This document shows positions 32,597-44,641 of a stretch of 64,000 nucleotides of DNA, piece by piece. The stretch lies in the NCBI GenBank assembly GCA_026419785.1, contig JAODTK010005765.1:186001-250000 (forward strand), read 5' to 3'. The notes under the pieces were generated by a model, which was given only the letters and a program-made list of their open reading frames with translations, had not been told where the DNA came from and ran no database searches. The DNA is from Sclerodactyla briareus (lineage: Eukaryota; Echinodermata; Holothuroidea; Dendrochirotida; Sclerodactylidae). The position numbers were made by a program, and so were the translations under genes. Position 1 is the stretch's first letter. Every line of letters starts with the position of its first letter.

Positions 32597-33025
32597 TGGA
32601 TTAGTGTGTTCGTAATTCACATCTACCAATTACCAGACGGAGGCACCTTCAGAAGTCAGAGGTGACCAGGAGATTATGTGTTTAAGTCTCTTATATCTCT
32701 TGATTGTACGAAGGCCACCGGTCTGGATGAGATCAGTGCCTATTGTCTCAAGTTATCATCTACAGAAATACGGATAGCATCACCCATATAACTCAATCGT
32801 AGTATAGTAAGTTCCACTTTCCCCACTCAGTGGATAAAAGTCATTCCCATTTTTAAAAGTGATTCCTCTCTTGAAGTTTTCCAACTACCGCCCTATCTCA
32901 ATATTTCCCGTGCTATCTAAGGTTCTGGAACACCATGTCCATGACTCTTTAAAGAAGTCCTGAAGGCATATGGGATGATACGTCGGGTTAAGTGAAGGTC
33001 ATTCTTGCGAAACAACCATATTGAA
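32597..33025 (+). pseudogene. LINE remnant: reverse transcriptase N-terminal half
   Basis: Resumption of the LINE: DCTKATGLDEISAYCLKLS (32,700-32,755; RT entry motif AxGLDEIS), FPTQWIKVIPIFKS (32,820-32,860), NYRPISIFPVLSKVLEHHV (32,883-32,940; motif NYRPIS-x-L-x-x-x-SK-x-LE) and SEGHSCETTIL (32,995-33,025). The catalytic YADD part is absent; sequence breaks off at a CAGGGGCGTTTATACA string at 33,026 that looks like another TIR tip. Confidence 0.88.
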
Positions 33026-34325
33026 GACAGGGGCGTTTATACATAAAATTCCAGGGCGTGTGTGAATCATTTTTTAGCCGGCAAGATTTCGTTGAGACCG
33101 ATTTTATTATCGTTTTGTACCAGAGGCGGCCGCCGTGCGTCGTGGAGGGTTACTCCTTGGGTGCCAATCGTCCCCCCTCCCCTTTGGAAATTTTTGGAAC
33201 CCTGAAACCCCTCAGACGAAAATGGTGCTATCTTAGTACGATATTCTATCATGAATACGCTGGATATGACACGTGACACGTGACTTTTCGAAGTGCTTGG
33301 ATCAAATTCACATAATGATGACTGGTACCTGGAAGAATGAGGAGAATTAGCATTCACATCATGTCTTGCATAGCCCATCAGAGCTGATTCCGATATTTAA
33401 TAATTGTCCGATGGGGATGCACTTGGCACACATGTTCATCATAGTTAAATCCATTTCCCGCACCAATGGCGTCACCAGACTTTTAAAAACTCGGGAGGCA
33501 AAGGGGCACAGGCAATTTTGTGGGGTGGAGCACGAGAATCCTACCTGAGCGTAGCGCCACCATAGGTTGGCGCGGAGCGCAATAATTTTTTTGGCTATTT
33601 GCGCAAGCCCTCAGATGGCCGGAATGACCTCTCCCGAGCGCTTTGAGCTGCATTTACTCAATTCTTGAATAATAGATGCGGGATATACGTCCTGGCGGTT
33701 TACCGCCCGACAATTTCTCGTTTAGCATTGAAAACGTACACGGCGAAAAAATTGATCTGTCGTGGAACATCAGGTTGACCAGTCTGTAGGAACGTATCCA
33801 GCAGACTGGCTCTGCTGAGGTGCAAAAACCTTTCATCGATACCAATACTTGTATTTTGTTTTTATACGGTTATATTCTCCCTTTACACTAGAGTTACTGT
33901 AACTTAGTATGGTGCCAAAGTAGTGATAGAATATGTTAAGAATAAGTCGCCCCACAAAAATCTCTCTACGGCCAGAATAATAACAAATGCAAACTTCGAG
34001 GACAGATCTGAAGATTTTTTTTTCGATGCTTTTTGTTTGTTCCTCACTGAAAAGCGTTAATGTACAGATGTAAGAGAATACTATGGGTTAGAAGGCTCTA
34101 ACGATTCTTGCGGCCTCATCAGATGGCCGATATGTTCGTTTCACTGATGATGTACATCACCGTTCTCTCATGGCCACAACACGTACTGATATATTCCCTG
34201 GACGGTTGAAGCACTCAATACCACCATGAATACTTTCTTATGTGCTCTGCCAAAAATGGAATGAACTCGCATTGGATGAATAAAAATGCCAATTCCGTAA
34301 CAGCTTACCTGTCACATTTTATCAA
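33026..34325. other. Mosaic of repeat pieces
   Basis: Begins with a hAT-like tip (33,026). At 33,465-33,660 lies another GGCGCGGAGCG-type unit; at 33,660-33,730 is the inverted copy of the start of the 7.0-kb repeat. No gene seen. Confidence 0.5.
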
Positions 34326-34329
34326 AAGC

Positions 34330-34368
34330 ATTTACTATCTATCTATATATATATATCTATATATATAT

Positions 34369-34399
<31 letters not shown>

Positions 34400-34505
34400 A
34401 TATATAGTATAATATATAATATATATATATGGCTATAGATGTGTGAGGGTAGGTGGATATATATATCTCTATATAATATATGTATAGTATATATATATAT
34501 AGATA
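34330..34505. repeat. (TA)n-rich microsatellite
   Basis: TATATATCT and TATAATATA variants, interrupted by GGCTATAGATGTGTGAGGGTAGG. Confidence 0.95.
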
Positions 34506-34619
34506 TTTTTAGCTTTTCAGTCCCCAGATATTTTAGAGATTCGTTTTTTCCTTTTCTATATCGGGATATCGGTTCGTTGCCGGAAGACTGGTATGGGGGT
34601 TGATGTAGTATCATATCCT

Positions 34620-37600
34620 TGCTTTAAAGGTCCACTGGCCATTCCTATGTAGGTACGGTGTGGTCACGTGATGTTACTGTTGCCTTGTAGATGACGTCCA
34701 TCGACTAGACAGTTTCCTATCCCCCGCGTATAGGTGGCAAGTCGTTGGGGGTTGCCCGGTACCGTTTGGACGTTGGCTTTCTTGGGGTGGCTGGTGGGGG
34801 TCAGTTTTCATACTTTTGAGTTGTGGAATTTTATGATTTGCTGCATGGGGGGGTTTTGGTGGTATGCAACGTAGCTATTTTCATCACCGTAGAGGGTGGC
34901 TGGGGTGTGAAAGAGTGTGTTGTGAGCTTACTGTCCTGGAAAAAATGATTGTCAATTAGCTGTGAGAAAGCGTGCACTGATGTCAGTCTTCGTTTTTACT
35001 GAACGGGGGGTTGTACCAGATGACCTTTCTTGACCTCCCTTTCCGTGCTTCCTGACCTTTTCCTCTTCCGTGGTTGGTATTGGTTTTTTGTGGTCGGTGG
35101 TAGCCCGCCGATGCTAGGGCCTGTCGTAGATCGGCTGCCCCGTTGGAAAGGCGTCCTTCGTCGAAGATTAGCGCAGAAATTCTCTATTGATTGCAGGGGG
35201 AATGTTCTTCACGATGGCCGTGGGTGTTGGGAAGACTTGTTTATGTAGACGGTGTGTCGTTCGGTTTTCATACGGTTGGTAATGATCCGTGTCCGTTCTG
35301 TCTATCCCCATCGAGGAAGCTGACCTCCTTCAGGTTAGTTTGTACAGTTATTTTTGTCCACATTCTTGGAAGACCTTGGGAGGTCTTTTCGTGTACTATC
35401 GCCCTGCTCCCGGATATGACCGCCATCACAACTATCATCGTCTCCCTGGAGAGACCGGCGCTGTTACGGTCGAGCCTCTCCTCAGCTGTTGGAGGATGTA
35501 AGCCCAACCATTTTCACACACCTCAGCCCCATCATATGCGCCCATTGAGCATTTTCTGTATACGTCTCATTGTTCTGTTTGTTTATGTTGTTTTATTGCA
35601 ATTTATTCGTCAATGGGCAAGGGTAAGATCAACCTTTTCTCGCCAGGTAGTCAAATAGGATCGTACTCTTCGTTGCATTGGTGGTGGAGTTTGTTGTATA
35701 TGTGAGGTCTGACTTGAATAGTTTTGAGAGGGCCGATCTTGGTGTAAAGTTTTTCAACCGGGTTGGTGTGAAATTCCGTCTAACTCATTATCTGGTATTC
35801 CCAGTTCTTTATTAGTTGGCGTTGTGTACCGTTCTCCAAATAGCTCTGAAGACAACAACTTCCGACATGCTTTTCGAAGTTTCTGGGAAATAACATATTA
35901 TGGTGTTTTCAATTATCTAGATATTTCTTGTCTAATGTACTAGTGGCAGGTCATGGATCTGGCTATTTCAATGTCACTGCAGATGTTGCCTTTCTCAGCA
36001 TGTACATTTTCCCACAGAAAGCATAATCTTTGGATTTTAGTTTTGAGGCAGTTATCCAGGTGAGTCTGTAGATAATGTATAGAGCTTGGGTGTAGCTCGG
36101 TGCAAGTAATCACGATATTTTAGCTTTCGATGTGTCTTGTCTGTCAATATCCCACAGAGTTTAGAACTTGGGTCCCCGTTGTTTCGCGAAGAAGATGTGG
36201 ATGGCATTTCCAGGTTTTTTAGCACAGTAGATTGGCATAAATTGTTAGAAAGTACGAATGCTGTTGACTCTTGGAATGGCCATTGAAGGTTAACGAGGTT
36301 TTGAAAGTTTACGTTCCTTGAGAAACTTCGCAGTAAGAACAAGAGGCCTTCTTGGATGAAAAGGGAATTTTTTTCTGGCCATCAAACGATGCGACACTAT
36401 GGCGACTTTATCTTTCTTCTGGGTCCGTGTCTGATCATGAGCATTTCAAATTTCAGCAAAATCTTTTCCAGCGTTTAGTTTCTGGTGCAAAACTGATTTC
36501 GAAGGCATATTCCTCTAATATCAAGGAGAATCCTCGTGAATTTTTCTCTCATGTGAGGGGGAAGCAGAAAGTCAGGACACTTGTCCTTGATAGATTCCAC
36601 CCAGCGTAGTACAATCAGCGATATCCAGGAGATGGCTAAGGTTCTCAATAATTACTTCTCGTCTGTTTTCCACTCATGAGAACTTGGATATTTTGGTTAT
36701 GCTAGTTGTCGGGTTTTGCTCCGCAGTATTGGTAATATGGTGTGTTCGTCGTTTTAGTAAGGAGAAACTAAAGAAGCTCAAAAGTGATAAAAGCTCCTGG
36801 TCGCTGACGGATTTTATCCTTTCTTACTCTAAAATCCTTTGCGACGAGTGGTCCGGTTCCACAGCTCTTATTTCAATAAGACTCTCACAAAAGGTATTGT
36901 TCGGATGATTTAGAGAGCAAATGTTTCTCCTATTTTCAATAAAGGGAAACGGTCTCTTCCTTGTAATTTACAGGCCAGTCAGGCTTACTCTAGTGTTTGT
37001 CTCAAGGTAATGGAATCCCTCATTCGGGATCATATGGTTGATTATTTCAATGAGCATAGTCTGATTAGATATTCTCAGCATGGATTTAGGAAAGGAATGC
37101 GTTCGTTTTGACAATCTCTTGAATTTATGTTACTGTTGACAACGGCAATGCTGTTGATATAATTTTCTGGACTTTCAGTCAGCTTTTGACAGGTTCCCAT
37201 GAGCTTCTCTTGCTCCCGTTTTGGAGAGCTTTGGTATGAGGGGAGATGTCCTCCAAGTGGATTCGTGAGTGGCTTGCATAATCGGGCACCACGAGGTCAT
37301 TAATGGGCGTCGTCTTCTTGCAAAAGGTCACTAGTGTTGTTTCCCAGGAGATCGGTTCTTGGGCCGCTCGCTCCTGTTTCTGGCGTATATTGACGATCTT
37401 GAAAGGTTCTGATTCAAGGGTTAGGAAGTTCGCAGACGATACCTAGTTGTATCGGGAGGTCCGTTCGAATGACGATGCTGCAATTGTCAAAAAGGATCTG
37501 GATATAATTTCCAAATGGTCTTACCGACTGGCAATGTTCTTCCATGTCGACAAGTGCAAAGTTATCATGTTGTTTTCAATCGACCGCTTCCTTCAAGTTG

Positions 37601-38160
37601 AATGGCCGAAATATTCAGTAGGTGATTTCAGGAAACGATCTTGGGGTTGTTTTCTATTCTTCTTGAAACCTTCCAAGCAGTGTTCCGAAGTGCTAGAAGC
37701 CGGTATTGGATTCTTGCTTGATTAGCCGTCACTGTCAGTTTCTTGATAATGATATTGTTGTCAGGTTGTTTAGCCCCTGGTAAGACCGCACCTAGAGTAT
37801 TCTGTAGAAGTGTGGAATTCCTAATTTGGCAAAAGACAAGCCGGTAATTGAGAACGTTCAGCGTAGGGCAACTATAATGATCACTGTCTGAAAATTTATC
37901 CTACGAGGAAAGATTAAAGGCGTCTCGGTCTACTACCATGGATCTGAGGCGAATTCGGGGTGACTTGATTCCAGGATTTCAAAATGTGTGGAATTTGTCT
38001 TCCCCAGAAAATGTTTTTGCTCTAAGAGTGTGAATGCGTTCAAGAACAGTCTTGATTTATTTTTCAGGAATCAAGGCTAATTATTTAGTTCGAGTTTTGG
38101 TTCATTTTTCTTTCCTGGAGATGTTGTGGCTTCGGTCGTTATGAGATTATGTCCTTCCTG
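34620..38160 (+). pseudogene. CR1-like LINE, most complete copy, broken
   Basis: Plus strand. 34,620-35,650 probably 5' UTR or eroded ORF1, not recognisable. Endonuclease: GGGVCC (35,680) and VVYRSPNSSEDNN (35,820-35,860). Connector: a TLWRLYLSSGSVSDHEHF segment and SSNIKENPREFFSHVRGK (36,390-36,565). Reverse transcriptase: KLKSDKS (36,775), CLKVMESLIRDHM then YFNEHSLI, SQHGFRKG (36,995-37,100), LGPL (37,362), VRKFADDT (37,420-37,442; FADD catalytic box) then LYREVRSNDDAAIVKKDLDI with KWSYRLAMFFHVDKCKV (37,447-37,565), ENVQRRAT (37,852) and FKNSLDLFFRN (38,042-38,075). Many indels; no intact ORF. Family resembles CR1/L2 group elements by domain order. Ends in CTAAA repeats. Confidence 0.88.
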
Positions 38161-38164
38161 ACCC

Positions 38165-38312
38165 TTATCACTAAACTAAAAAAACATTATGTCCTTCCTG
38201 ACCCCTTATTCACTAAAAAATTAAACGAAACTAAACTAAACTAAACTAAACTAAACTACAACTAAACTAAACTAAATAAACTAAAATAAACTAACCTAAA
38301 CTAATAGGTTTT
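38165..38312. repeat. LINE 3' tail with (CTAAA)n
   Basis: ATTATGTCCTTCCTGACC occurs twice (38,146-38,163 and 38,187-38,204), followed by ACTAA/CTAAA pentamers from about 38,224 to 38,303. Short 3' repeats are usual for CR1-type LINEs. Confidence 0.85.
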
Positions 38313-39917
38313 TTTTTTGACTAAATGGTTAAATTAAATGAAAATGAAAATTAAAAAACAGTCCTGAGATGATAATGATGATTGTGTTAAGATCATAGGG
38401 GAATGACCGCAGTTCGCGCCGGACGTTGAACGTAGTGGCCAACGATCTTTCGGCAACTCCCCTGGCCAAAGTACGAATCCTTCCGTCCACAAAACCTTCC
38501 TAACTTCTTCACAGATTTCCCACCACACCTCTCAACAATAACATCCGAAAAAATGGGATGAATTCAGTCTGTGTTTTCAAATAGTGGTGACATTTTTAAA
38601 AATACCCGTAACGATTTGCATGGGGGGGGGGGGGGGGTCTGACCGAATCTCGTCTTTTTTCTCCCGAACCTTTTCTGTTTCTGTTGTGAGCATGCAACAC
38701 TCAGAACTACGAACTGGCTTATTTTCGACCACACACCAAAACGTCCGAATTGTGCTGTCAAATTTTGGTAATTACCCCCACCACCCACTTGCAAATAATA
38801 CCATGTGCCTATATTCCCTACTATCCCGAAATTGTAGGGGTTTCAGTTGCTCATGCTAATTGGGCACTCTACATATGCCCGTTGGATTGTATTAGTCTAG
38901 GTTTACTTACCCAGGATTGAAAAACAATATTGACAAAATATTGACTGCCATTGCCAACCCAGCCATATATCGAGTGGATGCCCGACGATTTTTACATTTT
39001 CCAGCTGCGGAGGGCAGCTCTACATGTCGTCATGTCTCTCCGTTCGTTCTTTCGTTCGGTTTCGTTTAGTTTCTCTTTCTGCTCGTCACGTCATTCATAA
39101 CTCTTCTAAACCATCCATGCATCACAGTTGAAACTGTGGTAGGTGGATGGAGCTTGCTATGGCTAGCCTTAGCTACATTTATGTCCGCATACCGCATAGT
39201 TCATTAGTTTTAATAATTAAATCCAAAAATCCATTAACTAACTATCCAACTATAAAATCCCGATTTTCATTTCCAACTTTAAATTTGAGCTCCTCTCTCC
39301 TTCCGTTCCAACTTAATTTGGAGCTCTGTTAATAATTTGAGGCGCTCATCTTTGAAGGCTCCGCTCTCTCTGACCGCCAGACAAGTTTTTGTTTTACATT
39401 ACTCCATCCTCTCTGAGTGTCAGTGTTTACCTTATCTTTCAGAAGGTCCGGGAAGGTGATTTGTCTTTCAATACACACTCGCCCTAGTTTACATTAGCCC
39501 TACCTCTGCCGATTTTTTAAATTACATCTCGGTCCAGTTCCAGAGGTGACCTAGAAATGTGTGGGCCCGGAAGCTTTCAGTTGCCAATGGGGGCTTGGGA
39601 AATCCCCCCCCCCCCACGACACACACACCTAAATGCTGTTTAAGGTACTTGTGGAGTGGTTCACTACGAGTGCCACAATATCCAGATATTCATTTGGGAC
39701 GTGTGTTTTCACAACCTGTTCACTTCCACAAGCTTAGGAATGAGTTGTGCTGCATACGGGTTTTTGCTGAACACTGATATCAAATACGGCCAATGTGGTA
39801 ACATGTTCCAAGTCAAATTCATGGTTAGACAGATGTCAGTAGAGGTCCAGTTAAATGTGAGCAAACATTAAATGTGAGATGGCGAAAACATGCCGTGTAT
39901 TGCCAGGCACGTCTTAC
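38313..39917. other. No recognised feature
   Basis: A G17 run at about 38,622-38,638; C-run near 39,605. The frames at 38,334-38,528, 38,584-38,859 and 39,559-39,871 show no family. Confidence 0.45.
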
Positions 39918-40015
39918 CTGTCAGGGCCAAGACGGTTCGCGACTTTTGCACTTTTACTATAACTACTCTTAGTTCTAATCTACCCCTCGCGGAATAATCA
40001 TCAATGAACCTCGTC
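39918..40015 (-). CDS. Weak candidate exon, unrecognised
   Basis: A 98-nt minus-strand segment bounded by a good acceptor (TTTCACTTTCCGTAG, then 40,015) and a consensus donor (GACAG|GTAAGA at 39,918/39,917), open in one frame (RFIDDYSARGRLELRVV then IVKVQKSRTVLALT). Both splice sites match consensus, but there is no recognisable domain and no neighbouring exon in support. Chance is a real possibility. Confidence 0.25.
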
Positions 40016-40400
40016 CTACGGAAAGTGAAACTTTTTACGAAACTGCAACTAGGACTTACAGGAGTTTGCTTTTGTCGGCGTCTGAAAAGTCCACAACCAA
40101 CGTTTGGGGGCATTTTCTTTTTGCAACCATGCAATATATGCAATAAATATTCTCTAATGCCATTCTCTGAAATTGATTTAATAGTTTTGTGTACACCTTA
40201 TTATATCCCCGCGACACGAGTAAGTGTCCGTGACTGGTTTTTGGGTGTGTGTCCCCGCCCTCTCCACGCTCCGTCCTTTCCTCTGAAACTTTAGAATTAG
40301 CGCAATCAACGTTAACACTTTATCTGATTGTCGATCTGAAACATGGTGCACATGTCCACCCTAGTGAAATCTCGACGATTGGGTATCACTTTCATGTCTG
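40016..40400. other. No recognised feature
   Basis: Open frames on both strands without resemblance to known proteins. Confidence 0.45.
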
Positions 40401-40960
40401 CTGCCCTCTATTTTGCAGGTTCACAACGACACTACCTCAGTTTATTCATTTACAACAACACGGAACTTGTTTGGTGGTGACAAAAGTTGGTCCGGAAAAC
40501 CTCGACGTTGCCAGGTCACCGGAGGGTCAAATTTGTGGGTTTTTTTTCAGCGAAAATACAGAAGTAGTCTGATTTACACACGAAACTTGGTGATGGTGGG
40601 TGCACGGAGATAGAAGTTGGTCCTAATAGCCCGTTCGGAGATAGCTCCTGCGCTCCTGCCTCTTGTTTCCACCAAACCACCATATGGTCAATTGCACGAC
40701 GTACTGAACACTGCTACCACAACCCATCTCCACGCAATGTCCTCGTAAAGGGTAAAACAGCCTCGAAATCACCGAAAATTTCAAATCCTGATTTATCTCC
40801 GCAACGGAACATTTCAGGAGGTTGGCATAATGGAGCATTTATTCGCCTGGTGTTAACTACTCCTGGTGACCTACTTTGACTGTCTCTGACCGTGGGACCT
40901 CAGTGACCCAATTACTCGTGAACCTTCACTGAAACATAAGTTGGGTCAACATAAGATGGG
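40400..40960. repeat. Dispersed repeat related to the inverted-repeat arms
   Basis: CGCAACGGAACATTTCAGGAGG (40,801-40,822) matches the arms' GGCAACGAAACATTTCAGCGGG (20,461-20,482). GTAAAGGGTAAAACAGCCTC (40,745) is the inverse of GAGGCTGTTTTACCCTTCTA (49,972). GTTCGGAGATAGC (40,633) recurs at 42,512. So it is a diverged member of the same family. Confidence 0.55.
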
Positions 40961-42075
40961 CTAAGCAATTGTTAGTCTAGCAGGTTAGCAAGCTAGAATG
41001 ACTACATTGGATGGAAATCCCGTTCGGTGTTGGCCGAATACCTGACTAACTCATGACTAACTTTGACTAACCTAGCACGATACTACAACTTGGCGGGGAA
41101 AACGAACAGTCCTTGCATGTGATAGGAGCGTGGCTGGACCGTGATAGGGTTGCCGCATTTGAAACTTATGAACAGTCAGTTTTGGGTCTTACATTTATTT
41201 GTGCGTGCATCCAACTCATCAATCGCCTTCAGTGACAAGCAAAGAGGATAAACGTATCAATTAGAGACCGAGGAGGTGTGCCAGTATGTTATTTCTTTAT
41301 CTAGAGTCTTGTCTGTCATATGTCATGGTTTCACCGTTTGTCACACATCTGGTACATTGAGCCCCGGAGCCTTCCCACCAAAGTCATATTCAAAGAAGTT
41401 GTCGTCAGAGTTGGAAGTACGTAGCCGAGTACTATTGTTGATCAGTTGTTCAGTTTAGCATCAGTGTGGACTAAGCGGCTTTGACAAACAGAAAGTTAAT
41501 CTAGATAGACTAACGTATAGTTAGTCATTAGTTGATCAAAGGCACCAGATAGACTAACCTTTGTTAGTTGTTTGTCAGTGGTAATCGGGGTCAGTTCTCT
41601 GATAGGCGATCGGACTTCAGTACGCTCAGACAAAAAACACGGACGTACTGAGAAACACATCTTTCAACACGGTCCTATACGATATTCCCGAGAATATTTC
41701 ATGTTCGACTTTGACTTCTCGGCAACTGAAAAATCGCAGAGAAATAGGGTAAAGGGAAGTTCTGTTCGTCTGTGTGCCTGTACACTGAACCCACTCAGTA
41801 TGGCTTGGTATCGGAGATTGACATGTCATTAACTTTCCCCAATATTGTTTCCAATTCTGGAATGAACCAAGCTCCTGCTAATTACAGATAAATCCCAACA
41901 GAGTAATGTGGATTGCTATTACCAGAAAGCAGATAAAAACCCCTACCATTTCGGAAGAGTAGGGATTATAGGCACTATGTATTATTTGCATGTAGTTAAT
42001 GACAGAGGAAGGGACGTGTACTTGAAACTGAACTTGACAGCACGATCCGGACGTGTTGGTATGCAGTAAGTCAAT
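40960..42075. other. Stretch with GACTAAC-type short repeats
   Basis: GACTAAC/GTTAGTC strings recur at 41,040-41,075 and 41,495-41,575. No exon recognised. Confidence 0.45.
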
Positions 42076-42077
42076 TA

Positions 42078-42345
42078 TTCTGCTTGGCCTACTGCCTGAG
42101 CAGTCAGAATGAATCTTTCAGGTTTTACGTCTTCTTGGAGGTCTCCTTTTGGTTGAATATTCGGCAAGATCACTACAATAGCTGCGCTATTGTTAATTCC
42201 CTGTTTAAACTTTGAAGGATTCAGATTTATTCTGAACTCGTATGGCGGTACTGGACAAGCCGCAATCTGTGCCTGCACAGAGCTGAAACTGCAGGATTCA
42301 GAAGCATCATTCTTGGATAAATTTTCATTTTCTGTATCCTGTGCC
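42078..42345 (-). CDS. Candidate exon, MSP-like domain
   Basis: Minus-strand open frame starting after TGATTTTGTTTGGCACAG (acceptor, 42,346) and running to a TAA at about 42,078. The peptide has an acidic start (DTENENLSKNDAS), then VQAQIAACPVPPYEFRINLN, a KFKQGINNSAAIVVILP strand pair and ERFILTAQAV. The order, a V-x-x-x-I strand, a Y-x-(V/F)-x-x-N/P segment, a G-x-x-x-x-x-x-I-x-V strand and an RF(L/I)-x-x-A end, resembles the major-sperm-protein fold of VAP/MOSPD proteins (ER-anchored FFAT binders). I infer this from pattern only. It may end at the TAA or use a donor (GGCA|GTAGGC, about 42,092) just before it. Upstream a possible first exon starts MSGSDLEKLRSVSPSFVDK at 43,141, unproven. 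Confidence 0.42.
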
Positions 42346-42541
42346 AAACAAAATCACCATAGCATGCATCCACAATTCCGGTCCATAATCTTGCTAACGA
42401 ACTTGAACATTAAATGTCATAATAGGCTAATTACCCTTTTATTCAGGACTTTTGTGCCTCAATTAATCAGATCGTGTACACCCAACCCGATATTACATTA
42501 CTGAATAAGAGCTAGTTCGGAGATAGCACAGGGCTTGTTTT

Positions 42542-42543
<2 letters not shown>

Positions 42544-42587
<44 letters not shown>
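42544..42587. repeat. T44 homopolymer
   Basis: Forty-four consecutive T. This could be the poly(A) tail of a minus-strand retroposed sequence whose body would be 42,588 onward, but no AATAAA or gene relic is apparent there. Confidence 0.97.
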
Positions 42588-43245
42588 CTGCAATTCATCC
42601 GGCCAGGAAAACTTAGTCAACGGGGAGACTCCCGAATAGGCTTTACTGTGGGACTCTCATTCTCGTTGAATTAAACAGTTAAAAAGTTGCGATGACTCTG
42701 TTAAAACCGCCTGAATTAGATAAATACTCACGTAGAAAATTTCATAAATACCAGCATAATATTAATATGCTAAAAAACATCAGGCCGCTCCAAAATAAAC
42801 AACAATTATTCAAAATACCTACAAAAGGACTGATCGAAGGCCGACCAATCCCTGCCGACCTGCGGCCAATCAGCGTCGAGTAGTACACCTAAGCACTAAC
42901 AGTTAAGAGGAATATTCCTATATGAGGATACGCGGGGAAGCCAGAAGTCAGGACATACCGCGCGTGCACTGCGAGTGGAAAGGCAGGTGATTTCTTGGAA
43001 TTTATTACTAAATTGGCACATTGTAATCACAGGAATATAATATACAACATTTTCTGCCATGTGTGAAGCTAAATTTGAGAATTCCTTGTCGACAAACGAG
43101 GGAGAAACAGAACGAAGTTTCTCAAGATCACTGCCGCTCATTGAATACTGTGGCCAGTAACCTCGCAGTAAGGAAATTGTCCCGAAAGCCTGTGGGAGGA
43201 AACAAGACGCATGAACAGGAGGCTATCTCCGAACTCAGCTTATTC
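42588..43245. other. No confident feature
   Basis: If T44 is a tail, this is the body of the retroposed sequence. The minus-strand frame 42,896-43,141 (begins MSGSDLEKLRS) could be a first exon but has only a weak donor. Confidence 0.4.
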
Positions 43246-43365
43246 ATCACACGCACATGCACACAAACACACTCACACGCACACGAATACAAAACACATA
43301 CACATACACACGCCAAGTGATTGCTAAGTCTCTTCCCGAACTTGTTCAGACGAGACAGAATCCAT
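43246..43365. repeat. CACACA stretch plus shared terminal module
   Basis: CACACGCACATGCACACAAACACAC and related, then GCTAAGTCTCTTCCCGAACTTGTTCAGACGAGAC, the same module as 2,990-3,050. Confidence 0.75.
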
Positions 43366-44265
43366 TTTTTAGGGGGCCCTCTACAGTCTAAGCATCCTGT
43401 AAGGAAAGCCCCTATAGTAACCTGAATGCTGATCTTTTGTACAGACCATTACCAATACTTATTCTATTACAGCAATAGTCCAGCGTTTACTAGTATGCGC
43501 CTCGTTGTTATGCGTCCCGTGGCACCGAAGGTGCTTTCGCTAAGGAATCTTAGTCCCAGAAATTGTAAGGCTCCAGTTCTTGGGGTGGAAGGACACTGGC
43601 GAATCACGCCTACTTTTTTCGACGACTGCCTCGGAGTAACGAGGCGGGTGAGAATCTGCTCCGGGATCGCCATTTAACAGCCCCATCCGACAGACGAGAG
43701 TATAGCTTCACCCGGCAGCCCCTTTACTACACAGACAGGAGCGGGGTGGAAGTTGGTGATGTGATCTACATCAGAGTTTGCCAGGGTCCTCGGGAATGCA
43801 CAGGGCACTCTACCGTACCTGCTCCTTCTGCCCCCACCAGACCGCGTTTTTTTTTTTTTTTGGTGTGGGGGGGGGGTACTTGTGAAAATCCGCATGTCTT
43901 CAATACAACGCATATCCGACACCACACATCCAGCCAGAATGAGACTTCCGTGTATATCACAGATCAGCGTGGGGCTTCTTATATGACTGAATACTCGTTT
44001 ACTGCGAAGAATGAAACCTTGTGCCACAGGACATACGGTACCCTACCGCATAGTAGGTAACGCCGTAGGCAACTGCCGACTTGAGCGATAGGTATAGTGC
44101 TATGATGACAGACTGTGATGAGTTCATATCACAATTGATTCAGTAAATCCGGCCTATCAGGGTCTCGCGCAGCTGCGCCAGTAGCGCCTAGCAGCCAGTA
44201 GCGGCGGAAGCCTACAAATTAAGAGGGGGGGGGGGAAGGGGACGCAGACCACACTTTGCTGAATT
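43366..44265. other. Unexplained stretch with long opposite frames
   Basis: Both strands are open at 43,426-43,677 (minus MAIPEQILTRLV..., plus MRLVVMRPVAPK...) and 43,674-44,060. None is recognised and there is no splice support. A T16 plus G9 tract (43,846-43,875) interrupts. Confidence 0.4.
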
Positions 44266-44269
44266 GATG

Positions 44270-44400
44270 TGTGTAATATCTGAGCGGAGCGCCACTATTG
44301 GTTGGCGCGGAGCGCGCAAGAAAATGTGGGTTTTACAAAACCTCCCGGATGGGGCCGGGAACGGACACTTCCTGAGCCTTGTGTGCTATTTGTACCCAGT
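44270..44400. repeat. GGCGCGGAGCGC-type repeat unit
   Basis: CTGAGCGGAGCGCCACTATTGG, TTGGCGCGGAGCGCGCAAG, then AACCTCCCGGATGG...CTTCCTGAGCC; the same order is seen at 30,978-31,160 and 33,545-33,645. Confidence 0.75.
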
Positions 44401-44641
44401 TATGAAACTGGGGTCATGTCGGCGAAATGGTAGTTATTAATAAAATGGATGTATGAAGAATGATAATGCACACCAGATGGGTTGGAGACAGCAAATGCCC
44501 GCTGGGGAGGAGCCGGAAAGGCATGTCCACAACGATCTACACTTCTTCGATCATTACGGTGAACTTTCAGTGCTATGTCGAGACTGAAGAATTATGAGGC
44601 TCAACCAGGCAGCCCTGTCCCGCCCCAGTTGGCCATCCCAC

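Noticed and set aside
35191..35658. 155-codon plus-strand frame
   Set aside because: Upstream part of the LINE copy. It might be eroded ORF1 or leader, but I could not recognise an ORF1 domain, so it is not listed as a gene.
36052..36342. 96-codon minus-strand frame
   Set aside because: Antisense shadow of the plus-strand LINE.
43426..44060. Long frames on both strands (for example minus MAIPEQILTRLV)
   Set aside because: Opposite frames of similar length, no domain and no splice signals; cannot choose, so left as unexplained sequence.
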